The translations under genes and the position numbers were made by a program. A model generated the notes under the pieces. It worked only from the letters and a program-made list of their open reading frames with translations. It was not told where the DNA came from and did no database searches. This document shows, piece by piece, positions 42,957 to 51,488 of a stretch of DNA of 64,000 nucleotides. The stretch comes from JBFAPK01 sp040676675 (GTDB lineage: Bacteria > Actinomycetota > Actinomycetes > Mycobacteriales > Micromonosporaceae), in contig NZ_JBFAPK010000015.1 of assembly GCF_040676675.1 (NCBI RefSeq), positions 108,024 through 172,023 of the forward strand, given 5' to 3'. Position 1 is the first letter of the stretch, and every line of letters starts with the position of its first letter.

Positions 42957-43424
42957 GTGGCGCCGAACCCGGAACTGCCCACATCGGTTGACCTCGAACA
43001 GCTCGAGCAGGCCGTCGGCTGGCTGGAGCAGATCCAGACGTTCGTCGAGACGTACTGCATCGGCGCCATGCCCGACATCAACAAGGAGCTCGGCGCGGCG
43101 TCCAACATCGACATGTCGGACGTCGACTACAGTCTGCAGAAGGACGCCACCGTCTTCGGCGGCTTCTACAGCGCCTACGGCATCCAGGCCAAGCACGACG
43201 CGGCCTACAAGGCGGTGCGGGACGGCCTGAAGGAGATCGCCGAGCACCTCGGCAAGGCGGCCAACGCCACCAAGACCATCACCGAGAACTACCGGACGGC
43301 CGAGGAGCGCAACCGCGCCTCGGCGCAGGAGATCCAGCGGCTGCTGGAGGGGGGCCGGTACACGCCGAAGAACGCGGACGCGGTCGCCGGTAAGGACACC
43401 GATCCCACCACCGGTCGCTCCTGA
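42957..43424 (+). CDS. small ESX-associated helical protein with YxxxE signal (module B)
   Basis: 155 residues, helical throughout: LEQLEQAVGWLEQIQTFVE, then a long second helix, ending in TKTITENYRTAEERNRASAQ. Y-R-T-A-E is the YxxxE signal, and the block NYRTxExRNRA is shared with the gene at 19543-19914. AAGGAGG lies 8-9 bases ahead of the GTG at 42957. It precedes by 15 bases the large WXG-like gene, as in module A. I infer an exported partner of that large protein. The last 20 residues are polar and unstructured. Confidence 0.78.
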   Translation: MAPNPELPTSVDLEQLEQAVGWLEQIQTFVETYCIGAMPDINKELGAASNIDMSDVDYSLQKDATVFGGFYSAYGIQAKHDAAYKAVRDGLKEIAEHLGKAANATKTITENYRTAEERNRASAQEIQRLLEGGRYTPKNADAVAGKDTDPTTGRS

Positions 43425-43439
43425 GGTTAGGGGGAGAGG

Positions 43440-44813
43440 ATGAGCGGGGACCTCCCAACCAACGTGACCGTACCGGGGTCGGACGACCAGTACCGCAAGC
43501 CCCAGGAGGCCGGCACCGGCTCGGACATCCGTGAGGGGCTCGGTATCGCCTCCACGTTCCTGATGCCGGTCGGCGGCTCGTTCGTCGAGGATCTGATTTC
43601 CGACGGCCGGAAGGTCGACGAGAAGGACCCGTCCTGGGAAGAGATCATCACGATGGTGGTGATCCCCGGACGCCCGGCCAGCATCCGCAACGCCTCGCAG
43701 ATCTGGAGCGTGCTCTTCAAACGGATGGAGAGCGCGGCGCAGCTGCTGGAGGACGGGATCAAGGACCTGAAGTCCTGGGAGGGGCAGGCCGGCGAGGCGT
43801 ACCGGGCGAACCTCACCAGGCGCGTCACCGACATCCGGGCGTTGATCGACAAGCACAAGAGCATCACCACCAGCCTCGACAAGGCGGCCGGTGAGCTGGA
43901 GACGGCGATCAAACAGATCCCGATCCCGGACGACATGGCGCACGAGGTCGCGGCCGCGCAGGTCGACTTCGCCAACACCGGCCAGATCACCAACGGCATC
44001 TTCTCCGGCGGGATCTTCAACAAGCTGCTCCCGATCTACAGCAACAAGTGGTTCGACGAGCTGCGCGAGGCGTTCACGCCGGACTGGGCCGCGAACAAGC
44101 TGCGCGACTGGATCAGCGACCAGGACGACAAGGCCAAGCAGGTGTACCGGACGCTCGCCGGCCAGCACGTCGCCACCATGGACGGGATGCCCCAGGCGCA
44201 GACGCTCGATATCCGGGACATCAACGACCCGAAGTTCACCCCGACCACGACGAACCCGACCGGCAAGCCGCCGAGCATCCCGCAGGCCAAGCAGCCGACC
44301 ATGCCGGATCCGAAGACCACGGATCCGTTCAGCAAGCAGGATTTCCCGAGCGCCACGGACCCGTCGGACAACCTGCCGACCACCCCGCCGGACGCCTGGT
44401 CCAAGCCGCCCTCCTCCGGCATCGGCTCCGGCACGGGCGGGGACCTGCCCGGCACCGGACTGGCCGGCGCCGGCGGTGGCGGGCTGAGCGGCGCGGGCGC
44501 CGGCGGGATCGGCGCCGGCGGGGGACTGCCCGGCGGCGGCGCGGGGCTCGGCGCCGGCACGGCGGGCGTCGGCGGTCCCGGCACCGGCATGATGGGCGCC
44601 GGCATGGCGGGCGCCGGTGCCGGCGCGGGCGGCCGTGGCTCGGGCGCGGGACGCGGCGGCACGGGCCGGTCCGGTCTGGGCGCGATGGCCGGCGGCGGTG
44701 GCCACGGCGGCGCCGGTGGCGGCGACGGGGACGAGTACAGCACCTGGTTGAGCGAGGACGAGGACGTCTGGGGCTCGGACACCGACGCGGCCCCGCCGGT
44801 CCTGGGTGCGTGA
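43440..44813 (+). CDS. large WXG-like, Gly-rich ESX-associated protein (module B)
   Basis: 457 residues. The N-terminal 220 are helical with LKSWEGQAGEAYRAN (W-E-G turn, about residue 110) and a further long helix pair; a hydrophobic patch TGQITNGIFSGGIFNKLLPIY follows. From about 255 the chain is Pro/Asp/Thr-rich, then an extended Gly/Ala region (GAGGGGLSGAGAGGIGAG), and finally TWLSEDEDVWGSDTD near the C-terminus ending PPVLGA. That tail also ends the module A protein. Likely an ESX substrate or surface protein. ATG at 43440 follows GGGGGAGAGG directly. It ends 9 bases before mycP copy 2. Confidence 0.76.
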   Translation: MSGDLPTNVTVPGSDDQYRKPQEAGTGSDIREGLGIASTFLMPVGGSFVEDLISDGRKVDEKDPSWEEIITMVVIPGRPASIRNASQIWSVLFKRMESAAQLLEDGIKDLKSWEGQAGEAYRANLTRRVTDIRALIDKHKSITTSLDKAAGELETAIKQIPIPDDMAHEVAAAQVDFANTGQITNGIFSGGIFNKLLPIYSNKWFDELREAFTPDWAANKLRDWISDQDDKAKQVYRTLAGQHVATMDGMPQAQTLDIRDINDPKFTPTTTNPTGKPPSIPQAKQPTMPDPKTTDPFSKQDFPSATDPSDNLPTTPPDAWSKPPSSGIGSGTGGDLPGTGLAGAGGGGLSGAGAGGIGAGGGLPGGGAGLGAGTAGVGGPGTGMMGAGMAGAGAGAGGRGSGAGRGGTGRSGLGAMAGGGGHGGAGGGDGDEYSTWLSEDEDVWGSDTDAAPPVLGA

Positions 44814-44822
44814 GACGTAGCG

Positions 44823-46283
44823 ATGAGGGGTTGGCGTAACGCGACGGTGGTGGCCGCGCTGGTGGCGGCGGCCACCGTCGCGGTACCACCGGCACCGGCC
44901 GCGGCGGAGACGGTACGCCAGGCGCAGTGGTACCTCGGCGCGGTCCGCGCCGCCCAGGCGCAGAAGGTCACCAAGGGCGACGGCGTGATCGTGGCGGTGA
45001 TCGACACCGGGGTCGACGCGGGGCACCCCGATCTGCGTGGCGCGGTACTGCCGGGCACCCGGTTCGCCGGTGACGCCGCGGCGGACGGCCGCAGCGACCC
45101 GCAGGGCCACGGTACGAAGATGTCCGGGATCATCGCCGCCCGGGGCGGCGGCGAGAACAAGGCCCTCGGCATCGCCCCCGCAGCCCGGATCCTGCCGATC
45201 GCGGTACCGGCGGAGAGCTCCGGTTCGCTCGCCGGGCCGATCCGCTGGGCGGTCGACCACGGTGCCAAGGTCATCAACCTCTCGATCGGCCGCCCCGAAC
45301 CCGCCCCCGCCGACGAGGTCGCGGCCGTCGCCTACGCGGCCTCGAAGGACGTGGTGCTGGTGGCCGCCGCGGGCAACCAGGACCAGGGCGACGACAAGGT
45401 CGCCTCTCCGGCGAACATCCCCGGGGTGGTCGCGGTCGCCGGCACCGCCCGCTCCGGCGAGTTCTGGAGCGGCTCGGCGTACGGGCCGCAGGTCGCCGTG
45501 GCCGCGCCGGCCGAGTACATCGTCAACGCGACCGCGCGCAACGTCTCCAGCACCGGCTATTCGAGCGGCGGCGCCACCAGCGAGGCGACCGCGATCGTCT
45601 CCGGGGTCGCCGCCCTGATCCGGGCGAAGTACCCGCGGCTCGACGCGGCGAACGTGGTCAACCGGCTGGTGCGTACCGCGACGGACAAGGGCGATCCCGG
45701 GCGGGACCCGCACTACGGCTTCGGACTGGTCAACGCGGAGCGCGCGGTGACCGCCGAGGTTCCCGCGGTGCAGCAGAACCCGCTCGGCAGCGCCGCCGCG
45801 TCGGCCGCGCCGGACGGTCAGGAGCCGGTGGAGGCGCAGCCCGGCCCCTTCGGCTCGCCGATGGCCCGGCTCGGGGTGGTCCTCGCCGTGGCCCTGGGCG
45901 GGCTGGTGCTGATCATCCTCCTCGTCGTGCTGGTGACCCGGCGTTCGTCCCGGCGCCGGGCGGTCCCGCCCGCGCCGGTGGGTGGGGCGCCGGCGGGATA
46001 CTCGCCGCCACCGGGCGGCCGACCCGGACCACCCGGCTACGGCCCGCCACCCGGCTACGGCCCGCCACCCGGCTACGGTCCGCCGCCGATGCCACCCGCA
46101 CCGGGCCATCCGCCGGTACCCGGGCAGCCCGTGCCGCCCCACCACCCGCACTCGGGGGTCCCGCCGCAGGGGACGCCGCCGCAGGGGCAGTGGCCCGGTG
46201 GCGGTTACCCGCCGGCCGGTTACCCGCCGGCACCGGGCCAGCCGCCGCATCCCGGCGGCTACCCGCCGCCGGGTGCCTCCTGA
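44823..46283 (+). CDS. mycP: mycosin copy 2 with Pro-rich repeat tail
   Basis: 486 residues. Signal peptide about 1-29 (VVAALVAAATVAVPPAPAAA), subtilisin domain with Asp61 (AVIDTGVD), His96 (QGHGTKMSG) and Ser253 in GGATSEATA, where the usual GTSMA is altered to ATSEA; AAAGNQDQ supplies the Asn. A membrane helix (about 340-362) anchors it, and the cytosolic tail is Pro/Gly-rich with three perfect GYGPPP repeats. Compared with copy 1 it lacks a Cys-linked N-terminal arm. ATG at 44823, 9 bases after the module B gene, so it belongs to the esx operon. The stop codon is in the first unit of a repeat array. Confidence 0.9.
   Translation: MRGWRNATVVAALVAAATVAVPPAPAAAETVRQAQWYLGAVRAAQAQKVTKGDGVIVAVIDTGVDAGHPDLRGAVLPGTRFAGDAAADGRSDPQGHGTKMSGIIAARGGGENKALGIAPAARILPIAVPAESSGSLAGPIRWAVDHGAKVINLSIGRPEPAPADEVAAVAYAASKDVVLVAAAGNQDQGDDKVASPANIPGVVAVAGTARSGEFWSGSAYGPQVAVAAPAEYIVNATARNVSSTGYSSGGATSEATAIVSGVAALIRAKYPRLDAANVVNRLVRTATDKGDPGRDPHYGFGLVNAERAVTAEVPAVQQNPLGSAAASAAPDGQEPVEAQPGPFGSPMARLGVVLAVALGGLVLIILLVVLVTRRSSRRRAVPPAPVGGAPAGYSPPPGGRPGPPGYGPPPGYGPPPGYGPPPMPPAPGHPPVPGQPVPPHHPHSGVPPQGTPPQGQWPGGGYPPAGYPPAPGQPPHPGGYPPPGAS
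46032..46085 (+). repeat. 18-bp tandem repeat inside mycP copy 2
   Basis: Three units of CCCGGCTACGGCCCGCCA (46032-46049, 46050-46067, 46068-46085; the last with two changes) encode PGYGPP repeats in the Pro-rich tail. Confidence 0.9.
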
Positions 46284-46391
46284 CGCGCCCCGACACGGCA
46301 CACCCTGACGCGCTGAAGCCTGACGCGCCACGGCGCGGAGCAGCCTGACGCGCCACGGGGCGGAGCAGCTTGACACGCCACGGCGCGGCGG
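46279..46391. repeat. TGACGCGC-core repeat array starting at the mycP stop codon
   Basis: Five copies of CCTGACGCGC or close variants at 46279, 46304, 46319, 46344 and 46369. The last three are 25-bp units (CCTGACGCGCCACGGCGCGG plus GAGCA, slightly varied). The stop TGA of mycP lies in the first copy. Several units could fold GC hairpins; a terminator role is possible. Confidence 0.8.
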
Positions 46392-46581
46392 CGACCGGGC
46401 GACGAGGCGGTCACCGTTCCGGCGGCCTCCGGGCCGCGCGACGTCCGTTCCGCCAGGTTCCGGCGCGCTCGCGGGTGGGCCCGTGACCGGATGTTCCGCC
46501 GGAATTCCGCCTTCGGGCGGTGACCGAACGTCGACGGATGTGGTACTGATCGAGGTCACTGCGAGGTGGGGGGAGTCCACG

Positions 46582-46995
46582 GTGGATATCGAGCTGGCGG
46601 CCGCGCTGGTGCCGTACCTGTCGGCCGCGATCGGGACGTACGGGCCGAGCGTGGGCGAGAGAGTGCGGGCCACCGAGCCGGACCGGGCGGTCGACTCGAC
46701 GACCGAGCTGGGTCGGGCGCTGCTGGGGCGGATCCTGGACGGCCCGCAACCGCCGGCCGGAGTCGGGGCGGCCGTCGCCGGGCTGGCCACGAACCCCGCC
46801 GACGAGGAGCTGACGGCCGAACTGCGGCGGCAACTGCGCGAGGCGCTGGCCGCCGACCCGGAGCTGGCCCGGGTGGTGAGCGCGATGCTGTCGGAGGCCG
46901 GGGTCGCCGTCAGTACGCCGGGGGAGCAGTCGGTCGCGGTGCGCACCGTCAGCGAGGTCACCACCGGCGAGTGGCCGATCATCCAACCGCGCTGA
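46582..46995 (+). CDS. hypothetical protein, 137 residues
   Basis: Not recognised. The start VDIELAAALVPYLSAAIGTYG is followed by a helical body ERVRATEPDRAVD, GRALLGRILDG, a short PQPPAGVGAAV stretch and ADEELTAELRRQLREALAADPELARVVSAML. This looks like a small helical adaptor, perhaps of the kind found next to signalling or effector systems, but that is speculation. The GTG at 46582 was chosen because GGGGGAG lies 6 bases ahead. No membrane segment. It stands alone between two repeat-filled gaps. Confidence 0.6.
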   Translation: MDIELAAALVPYLSAAIGTYGPSVGERVRATEPDRAVDSTTELGRALLGRILDGPQPPAGVGAAVAGLATNPADEELTAELRRQLREALAADPELARVVSAMLSEAGVAVSTPGEQSVAVRTVSEVTTGEWPIIQPR

Positions 46996-47040
46996 CCGGC
47001 GAGATCCCGGAACAGGACCCGGCCCCGGCGCACTGCCCGG

Positions 47041-47146
47041 TTCCGGCCCGGTTCCGGCCCGGTTCCGGCCCGGCCCTGGTCCGGCAGCGCGAGCCCGGCC
47101 CTGGTCCGGCAGCGCGAGCCCGACCCTGGTCCGCTTCCGGAGCGCG
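47041..47146. repeat. mixed 11-bp and 25-bp direct repeats
   Basis: TTCCGGCCCGG occurs three times in tandem (47041-47073), then a 25-bp unit beginning CCCTGGTCCGGCAGCGCGAG (47074-47098 and 47099-47123) and a partial third copy from 47124. A short hairpin GCGCGC/GCGCGC (47144-47163) follows, downstream of the DedA gene. No gene is supported in this gap. Confidence 0.85.
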
Positions 47147-47176
47147 CGCTGTCCAGGGCGCGCCGGTTCCGGGCCG

Positions 47177-47809
47177 TCAGCCGGCCTCTTCCTGCTCCTC
47201 CCGATGCCGCTCCCGGCGGCGGACCCGGATGCGCCAGGCGACCAGCGCGACGACCGCGACGGCGGCGACGGCGATCGCGCTGCCGCGGCCGATGTACCGC
47301 TCCACGGTCTGGTAGGAGTTGCCGGCCAGGTAGCCGGCGATCACCGAGCCGCCGCCCCAGACCAGGCCACCGGCGGCGTTGAAGGCCAGGAACCGGTGGT
47401 AGGGCATGTTCGCGGCGCCGGCCAGCGCCGGCATCACCGCGCGGAAGAAGGCGACGAACCGGCCGAGGAAGACCGCCCGGCCGCCCCGGCGGACGAGCAA
47501 CTGGCGGGCGCTCTCGACCCGCTCCCGGCGATGGCGCAGCAGCCGGTGGTCGAGCAGGCGCGGCCCGAACCGGCGGCCGACCTCGTAGCCGACACTGTCG
47601 CCGACGACCGCGGCCAGCACCACCACGATGATCATGAGGGTGAGCGAGACATGGCCGAGCCCGGCCGCCACGCCGCCGAGAATCGCGGCCGTCTCGCCGG
47701 GGATCACGAAGCCGACGAAGAGCGCGTCCTCGACGAAGACCAGCGCTCCCACGAGCAGGTAGACCACCGTGCCGTGCAGCGCCACCAGCCGGTCGAAGAA
47801 GCCGCTCAC
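47177..47809 (-). CDS. DedA-family membrane protein
   Basis: 210 residues with five or six membrane helices. Family motifs: FVEDALFVGFVIPGETAAILGG (split across the first re-entrant helix, residues 25-47), VGDSVGYEVGRRFG and FLGRFVAFFRAVMPALAGAANM, with the Arg that is needed for transport. DedA/VTT proteins move lipid carriers such as undecaprenyl phosphate across the membrane, which would fit the many polyprenyl-dependent genes here. GTG at 47809; no strong ribosome site. The Arg/Glu-rich C-terminus is cytosolic. Transcribed alone, convergent with the unknown gene to the left. Confidence 0.88.
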   Translation of the reverse strand: MSGFFDRLVALHGTVVYLLVGALVFVEDALFVGFVIPGETAAILGGVAAGLGHVSLTLMIIVVVLAAVVGDSVGYEVGRRFGPRLLDHRLLRHRRERVESARQLLVRRGGRAVFLGRFVAFFRAVMPALAGAANMPYHRFLAFNAAGGLVWGGGSVIAGYLAGNSYQTVERYIGRGSAIAVAAVAVVALVAWRIRVRRRERHREEQEEAG

Positions 47810-47986
47810 GGACGGGCCGGCGGAGCTGCGTACCCGGCGGGCGGCTCACGGTACGGGTCGGCGGTCACGAGAACTCATGGTAGGCCGGCGGGATGGCCGA
47901 TCGAGCCGTTCCGGGCGTCGGGGCGGCGGTGGACGCTTCTATGATCAATGAGACGGCGTGGACCGGGTCAGGTGGAGGAGCGGCCG

Positions 47987-48646
47987 ATGTTCGACCAGCG
48001 CCTGCACCACCACCTGGTGACCTGGCTGGGCCAGTGGCCGGCCGGGCGCGCGCTGCAGGTCGTCGGCTCCGAGCGGCGTACCCTGCCGGCCTGGGACGGT
48101 GAGATCCACCCGGTCATCGGCGTGGCCTCGCGCGCCGCCATGGTGCTCTCCGTACCGCCGGACCGCGTGCATGCCGTCCGGAAGCTGGCCGGCCGGCCCT
48201 TCCGCGAACTGCTCGCCGGGCTACCCGCCGCGGTCGGCCACCCGGGGTGGCAGACCTACCCGACGGTGTTCCGGCACACCTTCGCGCCCACGCCGCTGCC
48301 CGAGGCGGGGGAGTGGCTGCCGGCCGACCACCCGGCCCTGCCCGACTGGCTGCGCCCGTTCGGCGGCGAGGCGCTGGTGGCGCGGGACGCCGACGGGGGG
48401 TACCTGGCCGGGGTGGGGATCAAGCGCCACGACGCGTACGGCAGGGAGCTGGCGGTCGGTACGGCGCCGGCGGCCCGTGGTCAGGGCCTGGCCCGGCGGC
48501 TCGTGGCGCAGGCGGCGCGCCGGGTGCTCGACGAGGGCGGGGTGCCGACCTACCAGCACGCGCCGGAGAACGCCGCCTCCGCCCGCGTCGCCGAGGCGGC
48601 CGGCTTCCCGGACCGGGGCTGGCGGGCCTACGGCGTGTACCGCTGA
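47987..48646 (+). CDS. GNAT-family N-acetyltransferase
   Basis: 219 residues. The C-terminal GNAT fold (about 130-219) has GVGIKRHDAYGRELAVGTAP and the acetyl-CoA loop ARGQGLARRLVAQAARRVLDEG (motif A, residues about 157-178), then PENAASARVAEAAGF, the motif B helix. The N-terminal 110 residues (LPAWDGEIHPVIGVASRAAMVLSVPPD) are an extra alpha/beta region. Substrate unknown. ATG at 47987 was chosen because GGAGGAG lies 6 bases ahead; the frame opens earlier at 47948 without a site. The gene is divergent from the DedA gene. Confidence 0.82.
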   Translation: MFDQRLHHHLVTWLGQWPAGRALQVVGSERRTLPAWDGEIHPVIGVASRAAMVLSVPPDRVHAVRKLAGRPFRELLAGLPAAVGHPGWQTYPTVFRHTFAPTPLPEAGEWLPADHPALPDWLRPFGGEALVARDADGGYLAGVGIKRHDAYGRELAVGTAPAARGQGLARRLVAQAARRVLDEGGVPTYQHAPENAASARVAEAAGFPDRGWRAYGVYR

Positions 48647-48733
48647 CGCGAGTACCAGGCGTGCTCATTTAGTAATCGTTCTGCTATTAACGGACGTTAC
48701 GCCGTAAGGCGCAACTCGGTAGGGTTTGGCTCC

Positions 48734-50158
48734 ATGGCTGACTCGACACCACCCTCACCTCCGGCATCGCCGAAGGCCACCACCGTGGCGGAGCCTTCGG
48801 CGCGCCGGGACCGCACCAGATACCTCTACCTCGCCGTGATCGTGGCGGTGCTCGCCGGCATCGCCGTGGGCTTCCTCGCCCCTGAGTTCGGCAAGAGCCT
48901 GGCGCCGCTCGGCACCGGCTTCGTCGCGCTGATCAAGATGATGATCGGCCCGGTCATCTTCTGCACGATCGTGCTCGGCGTCGGCTCGGTACGGAAGGCG
49001 GCCGAGGTCGGCAAGGTCGGCGGCCTGGCGCTGGGCTACTTCCTGGTCATGTCGACGGTCGCCCTGATCATCGGTCTGGTGGTCGGCAACCTGATCCATC
49101 CCGGCTCGGGCCTGCACCTGAACGAGACGCTGGCCGGGGCGGGCCAGAAGGCGGCCGGCGGCGCGAAGGAGGGGACGGTCGAGTTCCTGCTCGGCATCAT
49201 CCCGACGACGCTCTTCTCGTCGCTGACCGAGGGCGAGGTGCTCCAGGCCCTGCTGGTCGCGCTGCTGGTCGGGTTCGCGGTGCAGAGCCTCGGCGCCAAG
49301 GGCGAGCCGGTCCTCGGGGCGATCGCGGTGCTGCAGCGGGTGATCTTCAAGGTGCTCGCCATGATCATGTGGTTGGCGCCGATCGCCGCCTTCGGGGCGA
49401 TCGCGGCGCTGGTCGGCGCGACGGGGGTGGACGCGCTGAAGAGCCTCCTGCAGATCATGCTCGGCTTCTACGCAACCTGTCTGATCTTCGTCTTCGTCGT
49501 ACTCGGTCTGCTGCTCTGGCTGGTGGCCCGGGTCTCGATCTTCAAGCTCCTGGGCTACCTGGGTCGGGAGTTCCTGCTCATCCTCTCCACCTCCTCGTCG
49601 GAGTCGGCGCTGCCGCGGCTGATCGCGAAGATGCAGCACTTCGGCGTCGCCCGTCCGGTGGTCGGCATCACCGTGCCGACCGGCTACTCCTTCAACCTGG
49701 ACGGCACCGCGATCTACCTGACCATGGCGTCCCTCTTCATCGCCGACGCGCTGGGCAAGCCGCTCTCCGTCAGCGAGCAGATCGGCCTGCTCCTCTTCAT
49801 GATCATCGCGTCCAAGGGCGCGGCCGGGGTCACCGGCGCCGGCCTGGCGACGCTCGCCGGCGGGCTGCAGAGCCACCGTCCCGAGCTGGTCGACGGGGTC
49901 GGACTGATCGTCGGCATCGACCGTTTCATGTCCGAGGCTCGGGCGCTGACCAACTTCGCCGGCAACGCGGTGGCGACGGTACTGGTCGGCAGCTGGACCG
50001 GGCAGTTCGACCGGGAGCGGGCGGCGGCGGTACTGCGCGGCGAGGACCCCTTCGACGAGGCGACGATGCTCGACGAGGACGACCACGGCCAGGCCGAGGC
50101 GAGCGCGCCGGCCGCCGCGGCCTCCACCGGCGCCATCCCGGCGCCGAGGTCCAAGTGA
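48734..50158 (+). CDS. dicarboxylate/amino-acid:cation symporter (DctA/GltP type)
   Basis: 474 residues, eight membrane helices plus two hairpin loops. HP1 holds LSTSSSESALPRLIAKM and the seventh helix region GYSFNLDGTAIYLTMAS (NMDGT-like cation site), then MIIASKGAAGVTGAG for HP2 and SEARALTNFAGNAVATV near the end. Such symporters take up succinate, fumarate, malate or glutamate with H+ or Na+. A Pro/Ser leader and an acidic Ala-rich tail frame it. ATG at 48734 has GGTAGGG 9 bases upstream. The AT-rich leader (48667-48712) contains TTAC-GCC-GTAA, a small palindrome. A strong terminator follows. Confidence 0.92.
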   Translation: MADSTPPSPPASPKATTVAEPSARRDRTRYLYLAVIVAVLAGIAVGFLAPEFGKSLAPLGTGFVALIKMMIGPVIFCTIVLGVGSVRKAAEVGKVGGLALGYFLVMSTVALIIGLVVGNLIHPGSGLHLNETLAGAGQKAAGGAKEGTVEFLLGIIPTTLFSSLTEGEVLQALLVALLVGFAVQSLGAKGEPVLGAIAVLQRVIFKVLAMIMWLAPIAAFGAIAALVGATGVDALKSLLQIMLGFYATCLIFVFVVLGLLLWLVARVSIFKLLGYLGREFLLILSTSSSESALPRLIAKMQHFGVARPVVGITVPTGYSFNLDGTAIYLTMASLFIADALGKPLSVSEQIGLLLFMIIASKGAAGVTGAGLATLAGGLQSHRPELVDGVGLIVGIDRFMSEARALTNFAGNAVATVLVGSWTGQFDRERAAAVLRGEDPFDEATMLDEDDHGQAEASAPAAAASTGAIPAPRSK

Positions 50159-50202
50159 CGACCCACCACGGGCGGGCCGGGTGACGGCCGCCCGATAGCC
50201 GT

Positions 50203-50241
50203 GGGCCGGCGAGGGCGAACGCCCTCGCCGGCCCTCTTTGT
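50203..50241 (+). terminator. intrinsic terminator after the symporter gene
   Basis: A perfect 14-bp stem GGGCCGGCGAGGGC/GCCCTCGCCGGCCC (50203-50216 and 50221-50234) with a GAAC loop, followed by TCTTTG. This is the clearest rho-independent terminator in the window. Confidence 0.85.
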
Positions 50242-50552
50242 GGCCGCGTACGCGCTCCGCTCCGTGACGGCGCGGAATCGCATTGCTGATCTTCGACCGA
50301 ATTCCCTATCAACCAGGTCTGTGTTGTAGGTCTCTATCTGGCAGCAAAACCCCTTGACGGCCCACTCGGGTCTATAGCATCAGCGCCGATCGCTCGAAAA
50401 ATGTTTCGCGATCATGCCGCTCGGCGGGTGCCGGCGGCCCGGAGGGGAGGGAGCAGGAGCCGTGCGCGAACGACGTTGCCAGATGTGGTCCCGTCGCCAG
50501 TGTCCGGTCCGCCCGGCGCTCTCCGTCCCGCTCGCCCGGCTCGGGTAGGGCC
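50242..50552. promoter_or_regulatory. 311-base leader of the peptide-type ABC operon
   Basis: No gene is supported. The stretch 50275-50415 is clearly AT-richer than the surroundings and should hold the operon promoter. TTGACG (50354-50359) is a good -35, but the nearest -10-like elements (TATAGC at 13 bases, TAGCAT at 15) are badly spaced. The rest is ordinary GC-rich leader. Confidence 0.4.
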
Positions 50553-51488
50553 ATGTCCGTCGACACCATCGCGGCGCCGCCCGCCGCCGGCGGCCGTGGC
50601 GCGACCCGACACCCCTGGCGGCGCCTGGCCCGCGACCGCTGGGCGCTCACCGGTGGCGCGATCATCCTGCTCTTCGTACTGGTCGCGGTCGCGGCGCCGC
50701 TGCTGACCGCGATCGAGGGACAGGACCCGTACACGTACGACCTGGGCGCGCTCGCCGACACCACCGCGCCGCGCGGCGCCGCCGGCGGTATCAGCGCCGA
50801 ACACTGGTTCGGGGTCGAGCCGGTCACCGGCCGGGACCTCTTCGCCGTGGTGGTCTACGGCGCCCGTACCTCGCTGCTGGTCGGGGTCGCGGCGACCGCC
50901 GTCTCGGTGCTGGTCGGCGTCGCCGTCGGCATCACCGCCGGCTTCTTCGGCGGCTGGTACGACCGCCTCGTGACCCGGGTCATCGACGTGCTCATCGGCT
51001 TTCCGTGGCTGGTCTTCGTGATCGCCCTCGGCGCGATCGCCCCGCCCGCCCTTCCCAAGCAGCTGTTGATCGTGCTCGTGATCGGCCTGTTCGGCTGGAC
51101 CTCGATCGCCCGGGTGGTGCGCGGGCAGACCCTCGCGCTCAAGCGCCGCACCTTCGTGGTCGCCGCGACCGCGCTCGGCGCGGGCCCGGGGCACCTGCTC
51201 GTGCGCCAGCTGCTGCCGAACCTCGCGGCCACGATCATCGTCTACGCCACGATCCTCATCCCCAGCATGATCGGCATCGAGGCGGCGCTCTCCTTCCTCG
51301 GGGTCGGGGTGCCCCCGCCGACCCCCGCCTGGGGCCGCTCCATCGGCGAGGCGGTCCCGTGGGTGCAGACCGATCCGATGTTCCTGGTCTTCCCGGGCGC
51401 GGCGCTCTTCGCCATCACGCTCGCCTTCAACCTGCTCGGCGACGGCCTGCGGGACGCGCTCGACCCGCGTACGAGGGGGCTGCGGTGA
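50553..51488 (+). CDS. ABC transporter permease, DppC/OppC type
   Basis: 311 residues. An N-terminal leader is followed by the first helix (GGAIILLFVLVAVAAPLL, about 32-50), an external segment with AEHWFGVEPVTGRDLFAVVVYGARTSL, and the BPD_transp_1 domain with five helices. The EAA loop reads VAATALGAGPGHLLVRQLLPN. It forms the peptide-type channel with the next gene. Final part FNLLGDGLRDALDPR is typical of DppC. The order here is C-B-A-DF, unlike E. coli. ATG at 50553 with a weak GGTAGGG; its stop overlaps the next GTG (GTGA). Confidence 0.92.
   Translation: MSVDTIAAPPAAGGRGATRHPWRRLARDRWALTGGAIILLFVLVAVAAPLLTAIEGQDPYTYDLGALADTTAPRGAAGGISAEHWFGVEPVTGRDLFAVVVYGARTSLLVGVAATAVSVLVGVAVGITAGFFGGWYDRLVTRVIDVLIGFPWLVFVIALGAIAPPALPKQLLIVLVIGLFGWTSIARVVRGQTLALKRRTFVVAATALGAGPGHLLVRQLLPNLAATIIVYATILIPSMIGIEAALSFLGVGVPPPTPAWGRSIGEAVPWVQTDPMFLVFPGAALFAITLAFNLLGDGLRDALDPRTRGLR

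Noticed and set aside
42807..47849. 1680-residue open frame on the minus strand across the esx and mycP genes
   Set aside because: It is the shadow of several real plus-strand genes in very GC-rich DNA; its product is low-complexity Arg/Gly/Pro with no domains.
50354..50381. TTGACG with TATAGC or TAGCAT as a promoter of the ABC operon
   Set aside because: Spacings of 13 and 15 bases are outside the usual 16-19, so no firm promoter is called.
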